The notes: a model not told the origin generated them from the letters alone. Positions 18,344-27,869 are shown, counted from the first letter of the stretch. The stretch: 35,000 nucleotides of DNA from Symbiodinium natans (GCA_905221605.1 CAJNDS010000336.1:367501-402500), one strand, 5' to 3'. Program-made: numbers and translations.

Positions 18344-18494
18344 AAGCCTTAGGGCTTAGGGTTGACCAAGCCCTGACTTCCAGTGAGCGTAAAAGTAGCT
18401 CCCTCAGCCCTAAGCCATGAGCCCCGAGCCCTGAGCCCTGAGCCCTAAGCCCCAAGCCCTAAACCCTAAACCCTAAACCCTAAACCCTAAACGC

Positions 18495-18560
18495 TTCACC
18501 GAGATATCAGAGAAGTAATCAATCGCATGTGTGTATTCGCCGCTGGCGGTTCGAAGGCCT
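18495..18560 (-). CDS. possible exon, strand uncertain
   Basis: The minus strand reads TASGEYTHAIDYFSDIS up to a GT donor (CTCG|GTGAAG); the + strand reads HRDIREVINRMCVFAAGG up to a GC donor (AAG|GCCTAG). CCCTAAA repeats lie on the left. Both readings are protein-like and there is no family match. Minus is preferred only because the better-supported genes run that way. Confidence 0.3.
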
Positions 18561-18599
18561 AGCACCTCTGAACCTTCTTGGCTGCCCACACCTAAACCC

Positions 18600-19030
18600 T
18601 GCACCCTGCAAACCACAAAAACCTGAGAAGCGCGTCCGAGTCCCTAAACCCTAAACCCTAAGCCCTAAGCCCTAAGCCCCTAAGCCCCAAACCCTAAACC
18701 CCACACCCTAAACCCTGGACCCTGAGCCCTGCAAACCTCAAACAGCTCAACACCCCTAAGCCCTAAACCACCTCAAGCCCAAGGCCTCAAACCCTAAAGC
18801 CGAAAAAACCCTAAAACCCCAAACCCCCAAAATCCCTGTAATACCTTTTAAATAACAAGTATGATAATAACTATGAGAATGGTCATACTAACAATAATAG
18901 TGTTAATAATCAACTTAGGACTTAAGACCCTAAAAAGCCCGAAACAAAAACTCAAAAAGCCCTAAAAAAAGCCCTAAAAACTCCCCAAAAAGAAGCCCTA
19001 AAGCGACCCCGAAACCCTAAACCCTGTGGG
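18600..19030. other. degenerate C-rich telomere-like DNA with an AT-rich insert
   Basis: Decayed CCCTAAG/CCCTAAA sequence, with an AT-rich stretch at 18835-18920 (AATAACAAGTATGATAATAA) that may be a mobile-element remnant. No exon recognised. Confidence 0.5.
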
Positions 19031-19139
19031 GTTTGGGGGTTCGGGTTTTCGGGGCGTTTTCTGCGCGGCATGAGAAAGTAAGGACTGGGCTGAACACCGT
19101 GCCCGCTGCATAGGATGCCTTGTTGATGGGGGCTTTGGG

Positions 19140-19720
19140 AGTTTGGGGCTTTGGGAGTTTGGGGCTTTGGGAGTTAGGGTTTTAGGGTTTAGGGTTTAGG
19201 GTTTAGGGGTTAGGGGTTAGGGGTTAGGGGTTAGGGGTTTAGGGGTTAGGGGTTAGGGGTTAGGGGTTACGGGTTACGGGTTACGGGGTTAGGGGTTAGG
19301 GGTTAGGGGTTGAGGGTTTAGGGGGTTAAGGGGCTTAGGGGCTTAGGGTTTAGGGGCTTAGGGGTCTAGGGGTTAGGGGTTGAGGGTTTAGGGGCTTAGG
19401 GGCTTGGGGGCTTAGGGGCTTAGGGGCTTAGGGGCTTAGGGGTTTGGGGCGGTTTAGGGGTTTAGGGGTTTAGGGGTTTAGGGGTTTAGGGGTTTAGGGG
19501 TTTAGGGGTTTAGGGGTTTAGGGGTTTAGGGGTTTAGGGGTTTAGGGGTTTAGGGGTTTAGGGGTTTAGGGGTTTAGGGGTTTAGGGGTTTAGGGGTTTA
19601 GGGGTTTAGGGGTTCAGGGGTTCAGGGGTTCAGGGGTTTAGGGTTTAAGAGTTTAGGGGCTTAGGGGCTTAGGGGCTTAGGGGCTTAGGGGCCAGGGGCT
19701 TAGTGGCTTAGGGGCTTAGA
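19140..19720 (+). repeat. 580-bp composite G-rich array: GGGGTTA, TTTAGGGG, CTTAGGGG
   Basis: Sectored: GGGGTTA heptamers (about 19205-19310), CTTAGGGG (19325-19440), TTTAGGGG octamers (about 19450-19625), then CTTAGGGG (19650-19715). Each sector is homogenised. This is the largest G-rich array in the window. Confidence 0.9.
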
Positions 19721-19879
19721 GCTATAGTCAAGGTTTCGGGGTTTAGGGTATAGCTAAGGTTTAGGGTTGGGGTTTTGGGGGTACTGCGATTGGGGCTTTG
19801 GAATTTGGGGTTAGGGGTTTAGGGGTTTCGGGTTTAGGTTTTGTGGGGGTTTGGGGTTCAAGGTTTGGGGTTCCGGGCT

Positions 19880-20285
19880 TCGGATTTCCTAAGGATGCAG
19901 GGCATGCGCAAAAGAGGTCCGTGGCCTGTGCTTAGTTATTTGGATCTTGGGTGCTCAAGGACTGTCAAATTAACAGGGCAGCAACAAGCTTGGAAACAGA
20001 TGAACATAGAACTGCCATGACGCATATATTCAGCTCGGGTTTAGGGTTTGGGGTTTAGGGTTTAGGGTTTAAGCTTTAGGGCTTAGGGCTTAGGGAGAAT
20101 GAGGGTGTGATGCCTTCATAACTTGGAGCCATACCGGAGGAGAGAAAGTTTCTTCCGCAGATGCGAAAACTCAATTGGAGAGCGTGATGAACATGATGGG
20201 TTTGCTGGAGGTAGGGCAAGGGACTCACTGAGCGAGAGAGAAGAGCAATCAGTTACATAGGCTGCGCAAGAACACAGCCAAAAAC
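19880..20285. other. two unique islands, possible exons
   Basis: Island 19890-20033 is open on the + strand for 42 codons (includes RGPWPVLSYLDLGCSRTVKL). Island 20090-20285 reads AKTQLESVMNMMGLLE on the + strand after TTTCTTCCGCAG and before GAG|GTAGGG. On the minus strand it reads SPIEFSHLRKKLSLLRYG after TTCTCTCTCGCTCAG. Splice-like sites exist on both strands, so the strand is undecided. Confidence 0.3.
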
Positions 20286-20289
20286 AAAA

Positions 20290-20400
20290 ACGACCCTGAA
20301 CCCTAAACCCTAAACCCGGAACCCGAAACCCTAAACCCTACACCCTAAGCCCTAATCCCTAAGCCCTAAGCCCTAAGCCCTAAACGCTAAACCCTAAACC
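20290..20400 (-). repeat. CCCTAAA/CCCTAAG array
   Basis: Mixed heptamers, left of the candidate exon at 20424-20489. Confidence 0.85.
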
Positions 20401-20423
20401 CAACTTTTCTGCACACACTACGC

Positions 20424-20489
20424 CTCTAGCGCTAAAAACGCTCTAGGCACCGAACTCTTCACCGTCTCAACAACAGCGAAACGAAGGTA
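20424..20489 (-). CDS. candidate exon, unrecognised protein
   Basis: Reads YLRFAVVETVKSSVPRAFLA then LE: 22 whole codons between a CCTAG acceptor and a GC donor (GAG|GCGTAG), the same splice style as the phosphatase gene. On the + strand CCCTAAA lies to the left and TTAGGG-like repeats to the right, also as around confirmed exons. The + strand is partly open. Confidence 0.45.
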
Positions 20490-20645
20490 CTAGGGTTCAG
20501 GCAGGGTTTAGGCCTGGACCCCAAATCCCCCAAATCCCGCAACCCCTCCTCTCTGCTTAAGAACCCCCCAAAAAGAAACAAAACAAAGAAAGATGATCCC
20601 TATATTGGCCTTACAAGGAAGAAGATCTTGCTTGTTTTTAAAAAA

Positions 20646-20648
<3 letters not shown>

Positions 20649-20678
<30 letters not shown>
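20649..20678 (+). repeat. homopolymer of 30 G
   Basis: Longest single-base run in the window. Similar runs: G at 7913-7934, 11288-11313 and 32142-32156; C at 25256-25283, 27483-27500 and 31144-31159. None lies in an assigned exon. Confidence 0.9.
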
Positions 20679-20680
<2 letters not shown>

Positions 20681-20704
20681 CTTAACTAAATAGTACCCAG
20701 CCGT

Positions 20705-21100
20705 AAACCCTACACCCTAAACCCTAAACCCTGAACCCTGAACCCTAACCCTAAACCCTAGACCCTAAACCCTACACCCTAAACCCTAAACCCTAAACCC
20801 TGCACCACCCCAGGAAAGCCGCGGCGCGCCGAGGCTCCGCGTGGGCGGGGCGCGAAGCTCAGCGCTGGTGAGCAAACGGCGACGGCGATGGGGCGGCTGT
20901 TTTGGGGTGTTTTTGAGGTTTAGGGTTTAGGGTTTAGGGTTTAGGGCTGTTAGAGGGGAGAGGGGCTCTACATGTGATTGATCTCGGCATGTAGGAGCAA
21001 GTCATCGGATGAAGCAGATTTTGAAGAAGCCCTAAACCCTAAACCTTAACCCTAAACCCTAAACCCTAAACCCTAACCGTATATAAACCCTAAACCCTAA
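20705..21100. other. CCCTAAA arrays around two GC-rich islands
   Basis: CCCTAAA arrays at 20705-20805 and 21030-21100, a short TTTAGGG array at 20920-20945. Islands 20809-20905 (bounded on the + strand by CCCCAG|G and CTG|GTGAGC) and 20950-21030 have short open frames without a family match. Confidence 0.5.
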
Positions 21101-21185
21101 ACTAGAGTTAGGCGCTTGGACTCGCCAGCATCTGGCAGGGCATCCTCTGCTCGCCCCCTGCCCCAAAGAAAGTGGGTTAAGGGTG

Positions 21186-21456
21186 TATAGGGTTTAGGGT
21201 TTGGAGTCTAGGGCTTGGGGTTTCGGGTTAGGGTTTAGGGTTTAGGGTTTAGGGTTTAGGGTTTAGGGTTTAGGGTTTAGGGTTTAGGGTTTAGGGTTTA
21301 GGGTTTAGGGTTTCGGTTTTAGGGTTTAGGGTTTAGGGTTTAGGGTTTAGGGTTTAGGGTTTAGGGTTTAGGGTTTAGGGTTTAGGGTTTAGGGTTTAGG
21401 GTTTAGGGTTTAGGGTTTAGGGTTTAGGGTTTAGGGTTTAGGGTTTAGGGTTTAGG
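21186..21456 (+). repeat. long TTTAGGG telomeric array
   Basis: About 36 heptamers, almost perfect over 270 bp. To its right the unique island 21460-21590 is open on both strands (minus: KVRTRRVALAGARVAAGSQ). To its left the island 21110-21170 reads RAEDALPDAGESKR on the minus strand. Confidence 0.95.
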
Positions 21457-21589
21457 CCCCCTAGCAAATTCGTTGAGAAGCCCTCAGTCCCCAGACCTCT
21501 GGGAGCCGGCCGCCACTCGCGCACCCGCCAACGCCACGCGCCGGGTCCGCACCTTTTGGGATTTCTGGGGGCAGCGATGAAGTCAGTAG

Positions 21590-22020
21590 GGTAGGGTTTA
21601 GGGTTGGGGTTTGGGGCTTGGGGTTTAGGGTTTGGAGTTTGGGGTTTAGGGTTTAGGGTTTAGGGTTTCGGGTTTCGGGTTTAGGGTTTAGGGTTTAGGG
21701 TTCAGGGTTCAGGGTTCAGGGTTCAGGGCTTGCCGTTTGGGTTTAGGGCTTGGGGTTTGTAATTCATATTTGAGGGGTTTGATTTCGGACTTTGGGGTTT
21801 AAGGTTTAGAGTTCAGGCGTGAACCTAGACCCTAAATCTCAACCGCAAACCCTACCTACTTAATAGACTTTGCGCATTTCGCCTGTGCCTTTCTTACTTC
21901 AGGCTTCTGTTCGGGCCTACCCCAAACCCTAACCCCTAAACCCTAAACCCTCAACCCTAAACCCTAAACCCTAAACCCTCAACCCTAAACCCTAAACTCT
22001 AAACCCTAAACCCGCCCGCC
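21590..22020. repeat. degenerate TTTAGGG then CCCTAAA arrays
   Basis: TTTAGGG/TTCAGGG units (21590-21730), a decayed middle part, then CCCTAAA/CCCTCAA units (21915-22015). Opposite polarities within 430 bp. Confidence 0.8.
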
Positions 22021-22066
22021 GGAATGGAGTCTAGCACCCTCTGCTCTCCTCAAGGCTTCTCTCGGG

Positions 22067-22223
22067 TTTCGGGTTTGGGGTTTGGGGTTTGGGGTTTGGG
22101 GTTTGGGGTTTAGGGTTTAGGGTTTAGGGTTTAGGGTTTAGGGTTTAGGGTTTAGGGTTTAGGGTTTAGGGTTTAGGGTTTAGGGTTTAGGGTTTAGGGT
22201 TTAGGGTTTAGGGTTTAGGGTTT
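22067..22223 (+). repeat. TTTGGGG then TTTAGGG array
   Basis: Six TTTGGGG units followed by about 17 perfect TTTAGGG units. Confidence 0.95.
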
Positions 22224-22250
22224 GAACCCAAACCCTGGTACGCCAAAGGC

Positions 22251-22303
22251 TTCACGACAAGATGCTTATGCGCGATTGGAGCCAAATCGGCTTGTGTGAG
22301 CTC
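22251..22303 (-). CDS. candidate exon, unrecognised protein
   Basis: Reads ELTQADLAPIAHKHLVV plus a split codon, between TTGGCAG|GAG and a GC donor (GTGAA|GCCTTT). The + strand is also open through the island (QRLHDKMLMRDWSQIGLCEL), so the strand is not certain. The minus reading matches the AG|G and GC style of the confirmed exons. Confidence 0.4.
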
Positions 22304-22499
22304 CTGCCAAGATCCAGATGCTTCGGGACGGGTTCACTGGGTTCAGAAATGGGTTTGGAAGTTTGGGGGTGTAGAGTTTAGGGCTTAGGGCTTAGGGCGC
22401 TTAGGGGGCTTAGGGCTTGGGGCTTAGGGCTTAGGGCTTGGGGCTTAGGGCTTAGGGGCGGGATTCAGGGAGAAGGTTGGGGAGCATGTTGGCGGTGGC

Positions 22500-22535
22500 C
22501 TCCCCATCGATCTTGCCCATGTCGATGCGCTCCAC
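22500..22535 (-). CDS. candidate exon, unrecognised protein
   Basis: Twelve whole codons, VERIDMGKIDGE, between GGGCAG|GTG and a GC donor (GGGGAG|GCCACC). Codons are strongly GC-ending (GTG GAG CGC ATC GAC ATG). TTTAGGG repeats lie to the right. Too short for a family call. Confidence 0.45.
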
Positions 22536-22917
22536 CTGCCCGGCACCAGTGTGCTATTTGAGAGTTTGAGGGGTTCGGGTTTCAGATGTTTAGGGTTTAG
22601 GGTTTAGGGTTTAGGGTGTAGGGTTTCGGGTTTAGGTTTGGAAGGTTTGGGAGTTATGTTTCTTTGGTTGAGGGGCTGCAGACCCACAAGTACAAGCAAG
22701 AGGTACCTCGAAACGTCCCTGACCCACCCCATTCAGAACCACAAACCCCACACAGTAAACCTAAACCCTAAACGCGCTACATGCCAAACCGCCTAAACCC
22801 TCTGACCCTGCCCTAAACCCTAAGCCCTAAACCCTAAACCCTCTGCCCTAACCCTGAACTCTCAAACCCCAAGCCCAATTAAACCGCATGAGCACGGCAT
22901 CTGGGATCAAGGGACTA

Positions 22918-23122
22918 CAGGAGGGATCCTTATAAGGGAACTTAGGGGCTATTTGGAGTTATTTAGGGGCTTCTTAGGTACATGGGGACTATATAAGGTA
23001 TATATATATATATATATATCCATATATATATATATATATATATTTATTTATTTATATACATATAAGGGTTATTTAATATAGAAGTCATAGATTAAGGGTC
23101 CCTTCTAGGGGTCCGTCCTTGG
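22918..23122. mobile_element. palindromic MITE-like element, family M5, copy 2
   Basis: Left end AGGAGGGATCCTTATAAGGG; right end on the other strand AAGGACGGACCCCTAGAAGG. A TA-rich core at 22996-23046. Same family as 1024-1240, but with a TA microsatellite instead of a telomeric core. Confidence 0.6.
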
Positions 23123-23224
23123 TTGCCCCGGCCTGGTTAGGCACTGGCTGCGGCTCACGGGCGGCCGCCAGCTGGCACACGGGATGTGGCTTAGGGGTTT
23201 CTTGGGGGCTCTTGCCGGGTTGGG

Positions 23225-23400
23225 GTTTTGGGGGGTTGGGGGTTTAGGGTGTAGAGTTTAGGGTTTAGGGTTTAGGGTTTAGGGTTTAGGGTTTAGGGTT
23301 TAGGGTTTAGGGTTTAGGGTTTAGGGTTTAGGGTTTAGGGTTAGGGTTTAGGGTTTAGGGTGTAGAGTTTAGGGTTTAGGGTTTAGGGTGTAGGGCCTAG
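23225..23400 (+). repeat. TTTAGGG telomeric array
   Basis: About 22 heptamers with a few GTGTAGA variants. Confidence 0.95.
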
Positions 23401-23410
23401 GGTCCTGGGC

Positions 23411-23455
23411 TTTGACAATTTGACAGGGTTTGGAGCCGCCCGGGTCAAAAAAGCC
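23411..23455 (-). CDS. candidate exon, unrecognised protein
   Basis: Fifteen whole codons, GFFDPGGSKPCQIVK, between CTGCAG|GGC and a GC donor (GTCAAA|GCCCAG). On the + strand this island has TTTAGGG to the left and CCCTAAA to the right, opposite to the majority pattern. Confidence 0.45.
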
Positions 23456-23459
23456 CTGC

Positions 23460-23825
23460 AGAACCCTAAACCCTAAATCCTAACCCCTGAATCCTAAAAC
23501 CTAAACCCTAAACCCTAAATCCTAACTCCTAAATCCTAAACCCTAAACCCTAAACCCGCAACAACGGCGGCCTATTTCTGGGGGGAAGCTTCCAAGGTTG
23601 TCACCCCTCGAACCGCAGGTGTTCGAAAAGTAGGTACCCTAAAATCTAAACCCTAACCCTAAACCCTAAGCCCTGAAAACCCCCTAAACCCCCTAAACCC
23701 CCTAAACCCCCTAAACCCCCCTAAACCCCCCTAAACCCCCCTAAACCCCCCTAAACCCCCTAAACCCTAAACCCTAAACCTTAAACCCTAAACCCTAAAC
23801 CCTAAACCCTAACCCTGAATCCTAA
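23460..23825 (-). repeat. CCCTAAA and CCCCCTAAA arrays
   Basis: Heptamers with TCCTAAA variants (23460-23560), a unique island (23565-23640), then nonamer-like CCCCCTAAA units (23680-23765) and heptamers to 23815. Confidence 0.85.
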
Positions 23826-23924
23826 AGCCCCTCGCAATCTTTCTCCGTCATCCTCAGGGCCCCTCCGCATCCCTAAGTCGCCTGTCATCCTCAACCCGAG
23901 GGCTCAGGTCCGGGGAAGTTTCGA

Positions 23925-24125
23925 GGTTTAGGGTTTAGGGTTTAGTAGGGTTTAGGGTTTAGGGTTTAGGGTTTAGGGTTTAGGGTTTAGGGTTTAGGGT
24001 TTACGGTTTACAGTTTAGGGTTTAGGGTTTAGGGTTTAGGGTTTAGGGTTTAGGGTTTGGGGTTTAGGGTTTAGGGATTAGGGTTTAGGGTTTAGGGTTT
24101 AGAGCTTTGGGTTTAGGGTTTAGGG
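23925..24125 (+). repeat. TTTAGGG telomeric array
   Basis: About 27 heptamers with rare substitutions. Left of it the island 23826-23920 reads DLSPRVEDDRRLRDAE on the minus strand (weak exon candidate). Confidence 0.95.
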
Positions 24126-24174
24126 GTTCCTGTGGCTCTTGTGTCTAGGAAGTCTTCGAGGTTTTAGGTCTCAA

Positions 24175-24800
24175 ATCCTGAACCCTAAACCCTAAACCCT
24201 AAACCCTAAACCCTAAACCCTAAACCCTAAACCTCTTAGAGTTGGGTACCCTTCGGTTCAAAGAGGGCTGCTGAAGCCATGCCGGTGGCCCGGTTTCACC
24301 GAGAGCGCGGGAGATCCTTACAGTCAGGCCTTCGGACCCCCTTAAACCCTAAACCCTAAACCCTAAACCCTAAACCCAAAACCCTAAACCCTAAATCCTA
24401 CCACCCCCTTCCCCCAAAATCTCACATCGGCTTCTTCAGGCTGGCTCTCAGACTTTCAGGATTTGGGATCGTGCCCTAAACCCTATAAACCCTAAACCCT
24501 AAACCCTAAACCCGAAACCCTGAACCCTAAACCCTAAACCCTAAACCCTAAACCCTAAAACCTAAACCCTAAACCCAAGGCCCGGACTCTAAGGACAACC
24601 CAAAGCAGGCTGTGCTCAGAACGGCTGGCGCTTGCCACTCTGGAGGACGGGGGAGAAACACCTCAACGCCCATCTCCCTAAACCCTAAACCCTCACTTAA
24701 ATCTGAATTGGAATCCGTTTAGTCGCCAAGTGTCTCGCTTCGTGACAGTCCGCATGACCGATTGCATAAACCCTAAACCCTAAACCCTAAACCCTAAACC
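24175..24800. other. CCCTAAA arrays alternating with unique islands
   Basis: Arrays at 24175-24232, 24335-24400, 24475-24580 and 24766-24798. Islands 24240-24335, 24400-24475, 24583-24675 and 24690-24765 carry minus frames such as TIPNPESLRASLKKPM, GVEVFLPRPPEWQAPAVLST and SVMRTVTKRDTWRLN, but + frames are open too. Candidate exons only. Confidence 0.45.
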
Positions 24801-24894
24801 GGGAAGACCAGAGTTCAACGCGCCGGCTTCCCGACCATGCCAGATAAAGAGCCCGTCGGAATGAGCGGGACCGGAGCTGAAGCCACTCTGATGG

Positions 24895-25180
24895 GATTTA
24901 GGGTTTAGGGTTTGGGTTTAGGGTTCAGGGTTTAGGGTTTAGGGTTCAGGGTTCAGGGTTTAGGGTTTAGGGTTTAGGGTTTAGGGTTCAGGGTTTGGGG
25001 TTTAGGGTTTAGGGTTTAGGGTTTAGGGTTTAGGGTTTAGGGTTTAGGGTCTAGGGTTTAGGGTTTAGGGTTTAGGGTTTAGGGTTTAGGGTTTAGGGTT
25101 TAGGGTTTAGGGTTTAGGGTTTAGGGTTTAGGGTTTAGGGTTTAGGGTTTAGGGTTTAGGGTTTAGGGTTTAGGGTTTAG
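24895..25180 (+). repeat. long TTTAGGG telomeric array
   Basis: About 40 heptamers; the first third mixes TTCAGGG and the rest is almost perfect. Left of it the island 24800-24893 is open in all three minus frames or + frames, so it is uninformative. Confidence 0.95.
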
Positions 25181-25303
25181 CGCTGTTGAGAATCTGGGCA
25201 GTCAGTTCTTTCTGGCAAGATGAAACTTCAAGGAGTCGATGGCAAAGAAGGCCCACCCCCCCCCCCCCCCCCCCCCCCCCCCCGGCATCCCAAGATTATA
25301 GGG

Positions 25304-25450
25304 CCCCTAAACCCTAAACCCTAAACCCCAAACCCCAAACCCTAAACCCTAAACCCTAAACCATACGCCTTAAACCCTAAACCCGAAACCCTAAACCCTA
25401 AACCCTAATTAAACCCTCAACCCTAAACCCTACGCCCTAAACCCAAAACC
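25304..25450 (-). repeat. CCCTAAA telomeric array with variants
   Basis: About 20 heptamers, left of the candidate exon at 25455-25542. A 28-C run precedes it (25256-25283). Confidence 0.9.
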
Positions 25451-25454
25451 CTGC

Positions 25455-25542
25455 TGAGTTCCACGGGCCGCTTTTGGGCCAAAGCTACCAGTGTCGATCG
25501 CTGTTGCTCCGCAGCCCGTCGCACGCTGACATCCAGTTGCAT
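25455..25542 (-). CDS. candidate exon, unrecognised protein
   Basis: Reads MQLDVSVRRAAEQQRSTLVA then LAQKRPVEL, a strongly helical, charged stretch ending at a GC-type donor (CTCA|GCAGGG). The upstream boundary is uncertain because the frame is open to about 25565. CCCTAAA lies to the left and TTTAGGG to the right on the + strand, as for confirmed exons. Confidence 0.45.
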
Positions 25543-25579
25543 CCACCCCACCACCCCAAAAAAAAACCCAACAGTACAA

Positions 25580-25740
25580 GGGGTTGCGGGTTAGGGGTTC
25601 GGGTTTAGGGTTTAGGGTTTAGGGTTTAGGGTTTAGGGTTTAGGGTTTAGGGTTTAGGGTTTAGGGCTTAGGGTTTAGGGTTTAGGGTTTAGGGTTTAGG
25701 GTTTAGGGTTTGGGGTTTAGGGTTTAGGGTCTAGGGTTTA
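25580..25740 (+). repeat. TTTAGGG telomeric array
   Basis: About 20 heptamers. Confidence 0.95.
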
Positions 25741-25806
25741 ATTAGGGCGCAGGGCTTAAGGATTTTGAGGCTTAGGGACCTTCAAGGGGGCGGCATGTTT
25801 TCCTAC

Positions 25807-25931
25807 CATCACACGAACTGAAGATCGGCGTGCATGGGGAGCCACGTTGTTCGGAGACAAGTGTGGCCCATGAAGCACGGAAAAGCCTTCAAATCTCTGG
25901 GACACGACCCGATCAGGCTCGGGCCTTTGAT
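25807..25931 (-). CDS. candidate exon, unrecognised protein, 125 bp
   Basis: Forty-one codons: QRPEPDRVVSQRFEGFSVLH, GPHLSPNNVAPHARRSSVRV, M. It is bounded by a CCCAG acceptor and a GT donor (ATG|GTAGGA). The longest single candidate exon in this part. Another frame is open on the + strand for about 50 codons, so strand choice rests on composition and on the direction of the neighbouring exons. Confidence 0.45.
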
Positions 25932-25942
25932 CTGGGCACCCG

Positions 25943-26030
25943 GGTTTAGGTTTTAGGGTTTAGGGTTTAGGGTTTAGGGTTTAGGGTTTAGGGTTTAGGG
26001 TTTGGGGTTTGGGGTTTGGGGTTTGGGGTT
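25943..26030 (+). repeat. TTTAGGG then TTTGGGG array
   Basis: Eight TTTAGGG and five TTTGGGG units. Confidence 0.95.
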
Positions 26031-26035
26031 CCAGC

Positions 26036-26089
26036 TCTTGGCTGCGATGAGCTGCAAAAGCTGTCGAGGAGATGCCCAGACTTTCACAA
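26036..26089 (-). CDS. candidate exon, unrecognised protein
   Basis: Reads VKVWASPRQLLQLIAAK with split codons at both ends, between GTGGAAG|TT and a GC donor (AAGA|GCTGG). Hydrophobic-helical; no family match. Confidence 0.4.
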
Positions 26090-26109
26090 CTTCCACAAGG
26101 GGGTTTACG

Positions 26110-26980
26110 AAAATAGGGGTTCAGGGTTTAAGGTTTAGGGTTTAGGGTTTAGGGTTTAGGGGTTTAGGGTTTAGGGTAATAGACCCCCAAATAGTAGGCT
26201 CCCGTATACAAAGGACCCCAAAACAGGTACCCCCCCCCCCAATATCGCAAACCCCCATAAAGCCCTCAGACAGTCACCTGAATTCGATCTGTCTGCCTCG
26301 GTGCGCACCCTAAACCCTAAACCCTAAACCCTAAACCCTAAACCCTAAACCCAGTTACGGACCTCCTCAGAAATTGGGTATCCCGAGCCCCAAAAAATTT
26401 CTACCGGCCCCTAGGAGCTGCCCGAAACCCTAAACCCTAAACCCTAAACCCTAAACCCTAGACCCTAGACCCTAGACCCTAAACCCTAAACCCTAAACCC
26501 TAAACCCTAAACCCTAAACCCTAACTACTCGATCTACGCTTCCAACCAGGGCAAACCCCCCGGGACCAGGACCACCACCTGCAAGCCGGACACGCCTCTG
26601 AACTTTTAGGCTTTAGGGTTTAGGGTTTAGGGTTTAGAGTTTAGGGTTTAGGGTTTAGGGTTCAGGGTTTTCAGGGTTTTCAGGGTCTTGAGGGTTCTTA
26701 GGGCTTTTAGGGTTTTTAGGGTTTAGGGTTGACGTAGGCTGGCCCTTGCTTAGGGTTCACTGTCCAGCGTGCCAAAGCCTAGAGATTTTAGGGTTTAGGG
26801 TTTAGGGTCCCGAAACCCTGAACCCTAGAATCGGATTCGGGGGGTTTGGGTCTTAGGGCTTCCGGGGCTGAACCATCACCACCTAACCTAAGCCCTCTTA
26901 ATGCCTTGAGGTTTAGGGTGTAGGTTTCAGGGGTTCAGGGGTCTAGGGGGGTTAGGGGGGTTAGGGCTGCCCAGCAACCC
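26110..26980. other. telomeric arrays and unique islands, no assigned exon
   Basis: TTTAGGG tract 26120-26178; CCCTAAA arrays 26308-26352 and 26426-26525; TTTAGGG/TTCAGGG tracts 26610-26730 and 26788-26808. Islands 26260-26310, 26355-26425, 26527-26605 and 26735-26785 have short open frames on both strands without a family match. Confidence 0.6.
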
Positions 26981-26984
26981 CACC

Positions 26985-27100
26985 CCTAAACCCTAAACCC
27001 CCCAAACCCTAAACCCTAAACCCTAAACCCTAAACCCTGAACCCCCCAAACCCCCTAAACCCCCGTAAACCCCCTAAACCCTAAACTCTGAACCCTAAAC
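26985..27100 (-). repeat. CCCTAAA/CCCCCTAAA array
   Basis: Left of the module exon at 27110-27179. In coding sense that exon's intron starts GCCCGGCAGGTTTAGGGTTC. Confidence 0.9.
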
Positions 27101-27109
27101 CTGCCGGGC

Positions 27110-27179
27110 TGCAGGGTGAAGAAGTCGCTGTCGGGGCATCGTGCCAGAAAGTTCTCGAGGAACTCGATGCGGTGGCGGC
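27110..27179 (-). CDS. WWxxC/RDP module copy 1, third exon
   Basis: Reads RHRIEFLENFLARCPDSDFF then TL. Acceptor CACGAG|GCC; donor CTGCA|GCCCGG (a GC donor after CGAT at 27140 is an alternative end). It joins the exon at 27870-27933 as GGIRDPSGRHRIEFLENF and aligns with RDPKRHHARFIQQFFE of copy 2. Function unknown. Confidence 0.7.
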
Positions 27180-27185
27180 CTCGTG

Positions 27186-27440
27186 GGTTTAGAGCTACAT
27201 AGTTCCAAGGGTTTCAAGGGTTTCAAGGGTTTAAAGGGTTTAAAAGGGTTTAAAGGGTTTAAAGGGTTTTAAAGGGTTTTAAGGGTTTGAAGGGTTTAAA
27301 GGGTTTTAAGGGTTTAAAGGGTTTAAAGGGTTTAAAGGGTTTAAAGGGTCTTAAAGGGTTTAAAGGGTTTGAAGGGTTTGAAGGGTTTGAAGGGTTTAAA
27401 GGGTTTAAAGGGTTTAAAGGGTTTAAAGGGTTTATGGTTT
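27186..27440 (+). repeat. TTTAAAGGG variant array
   Basis: About 25 units, mostly the 9-mer TTTAAAGGG with TTTGAAGGG and TTTCAAGGG variants. It lies right of the exon 27110-27179; a derived telomere-like satellite. Confidence 0.9.
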
Positions 27441-27499
27441 AGGGCCTAAGGTTTAGGGTTTAGGGGTTAGGGTTTAGGGGTACCCCCCCCCCCCCCCCC

Positions 27500-27850
27500 C
27501 AACCCCCTGAGAAAAAGCCCTCAAATCCTCAAGCCCTGAAGCCTTAAGCCCCTGAAAAGTCAAAAGCTAAGACCTCAAACCCGAACAGCCCTAGAAGCCT
27601 CAACCCCTGAAACCCTCAACCCCACTCTCAATCCTGAAACCCCCGCAACATCACCCTAAACCCTAGGATTTAGAAATCAGGGCTTTGGGTTCTGAACCCT
27701 GAACCCACCAAAACCCCGAACTCTGGAAACCCTAAACCCCACGCCAGCCACTGACTCCCAACCCTAAAACCCTAAAACCCTAAAACCCTAAAACCCTAAA
27801 ACCCTAAAACCCTAAAACCCTAAAACCCTAAACCCTGAACCCTGAACGAG
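27500..27850. repeat. decayed CCCTAAA DNA and CCCTAAAA octamer array (27760-27838)
   Basis: C-rich degenerate units, then ten identical CCCTAAAA octamers, immediately left of the exon at 27870-27933. Confidence 0.8.
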
Positions 27851-27869
27851 CTCGCTCACTTAAGTCCGC

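Noticed and set aside
18535-18565. GGCGGTTCGAAGGCC as a tRNA T-loop
   Set aside because: No acceptor stem, D-arm or anticodon arm could be formed around it.
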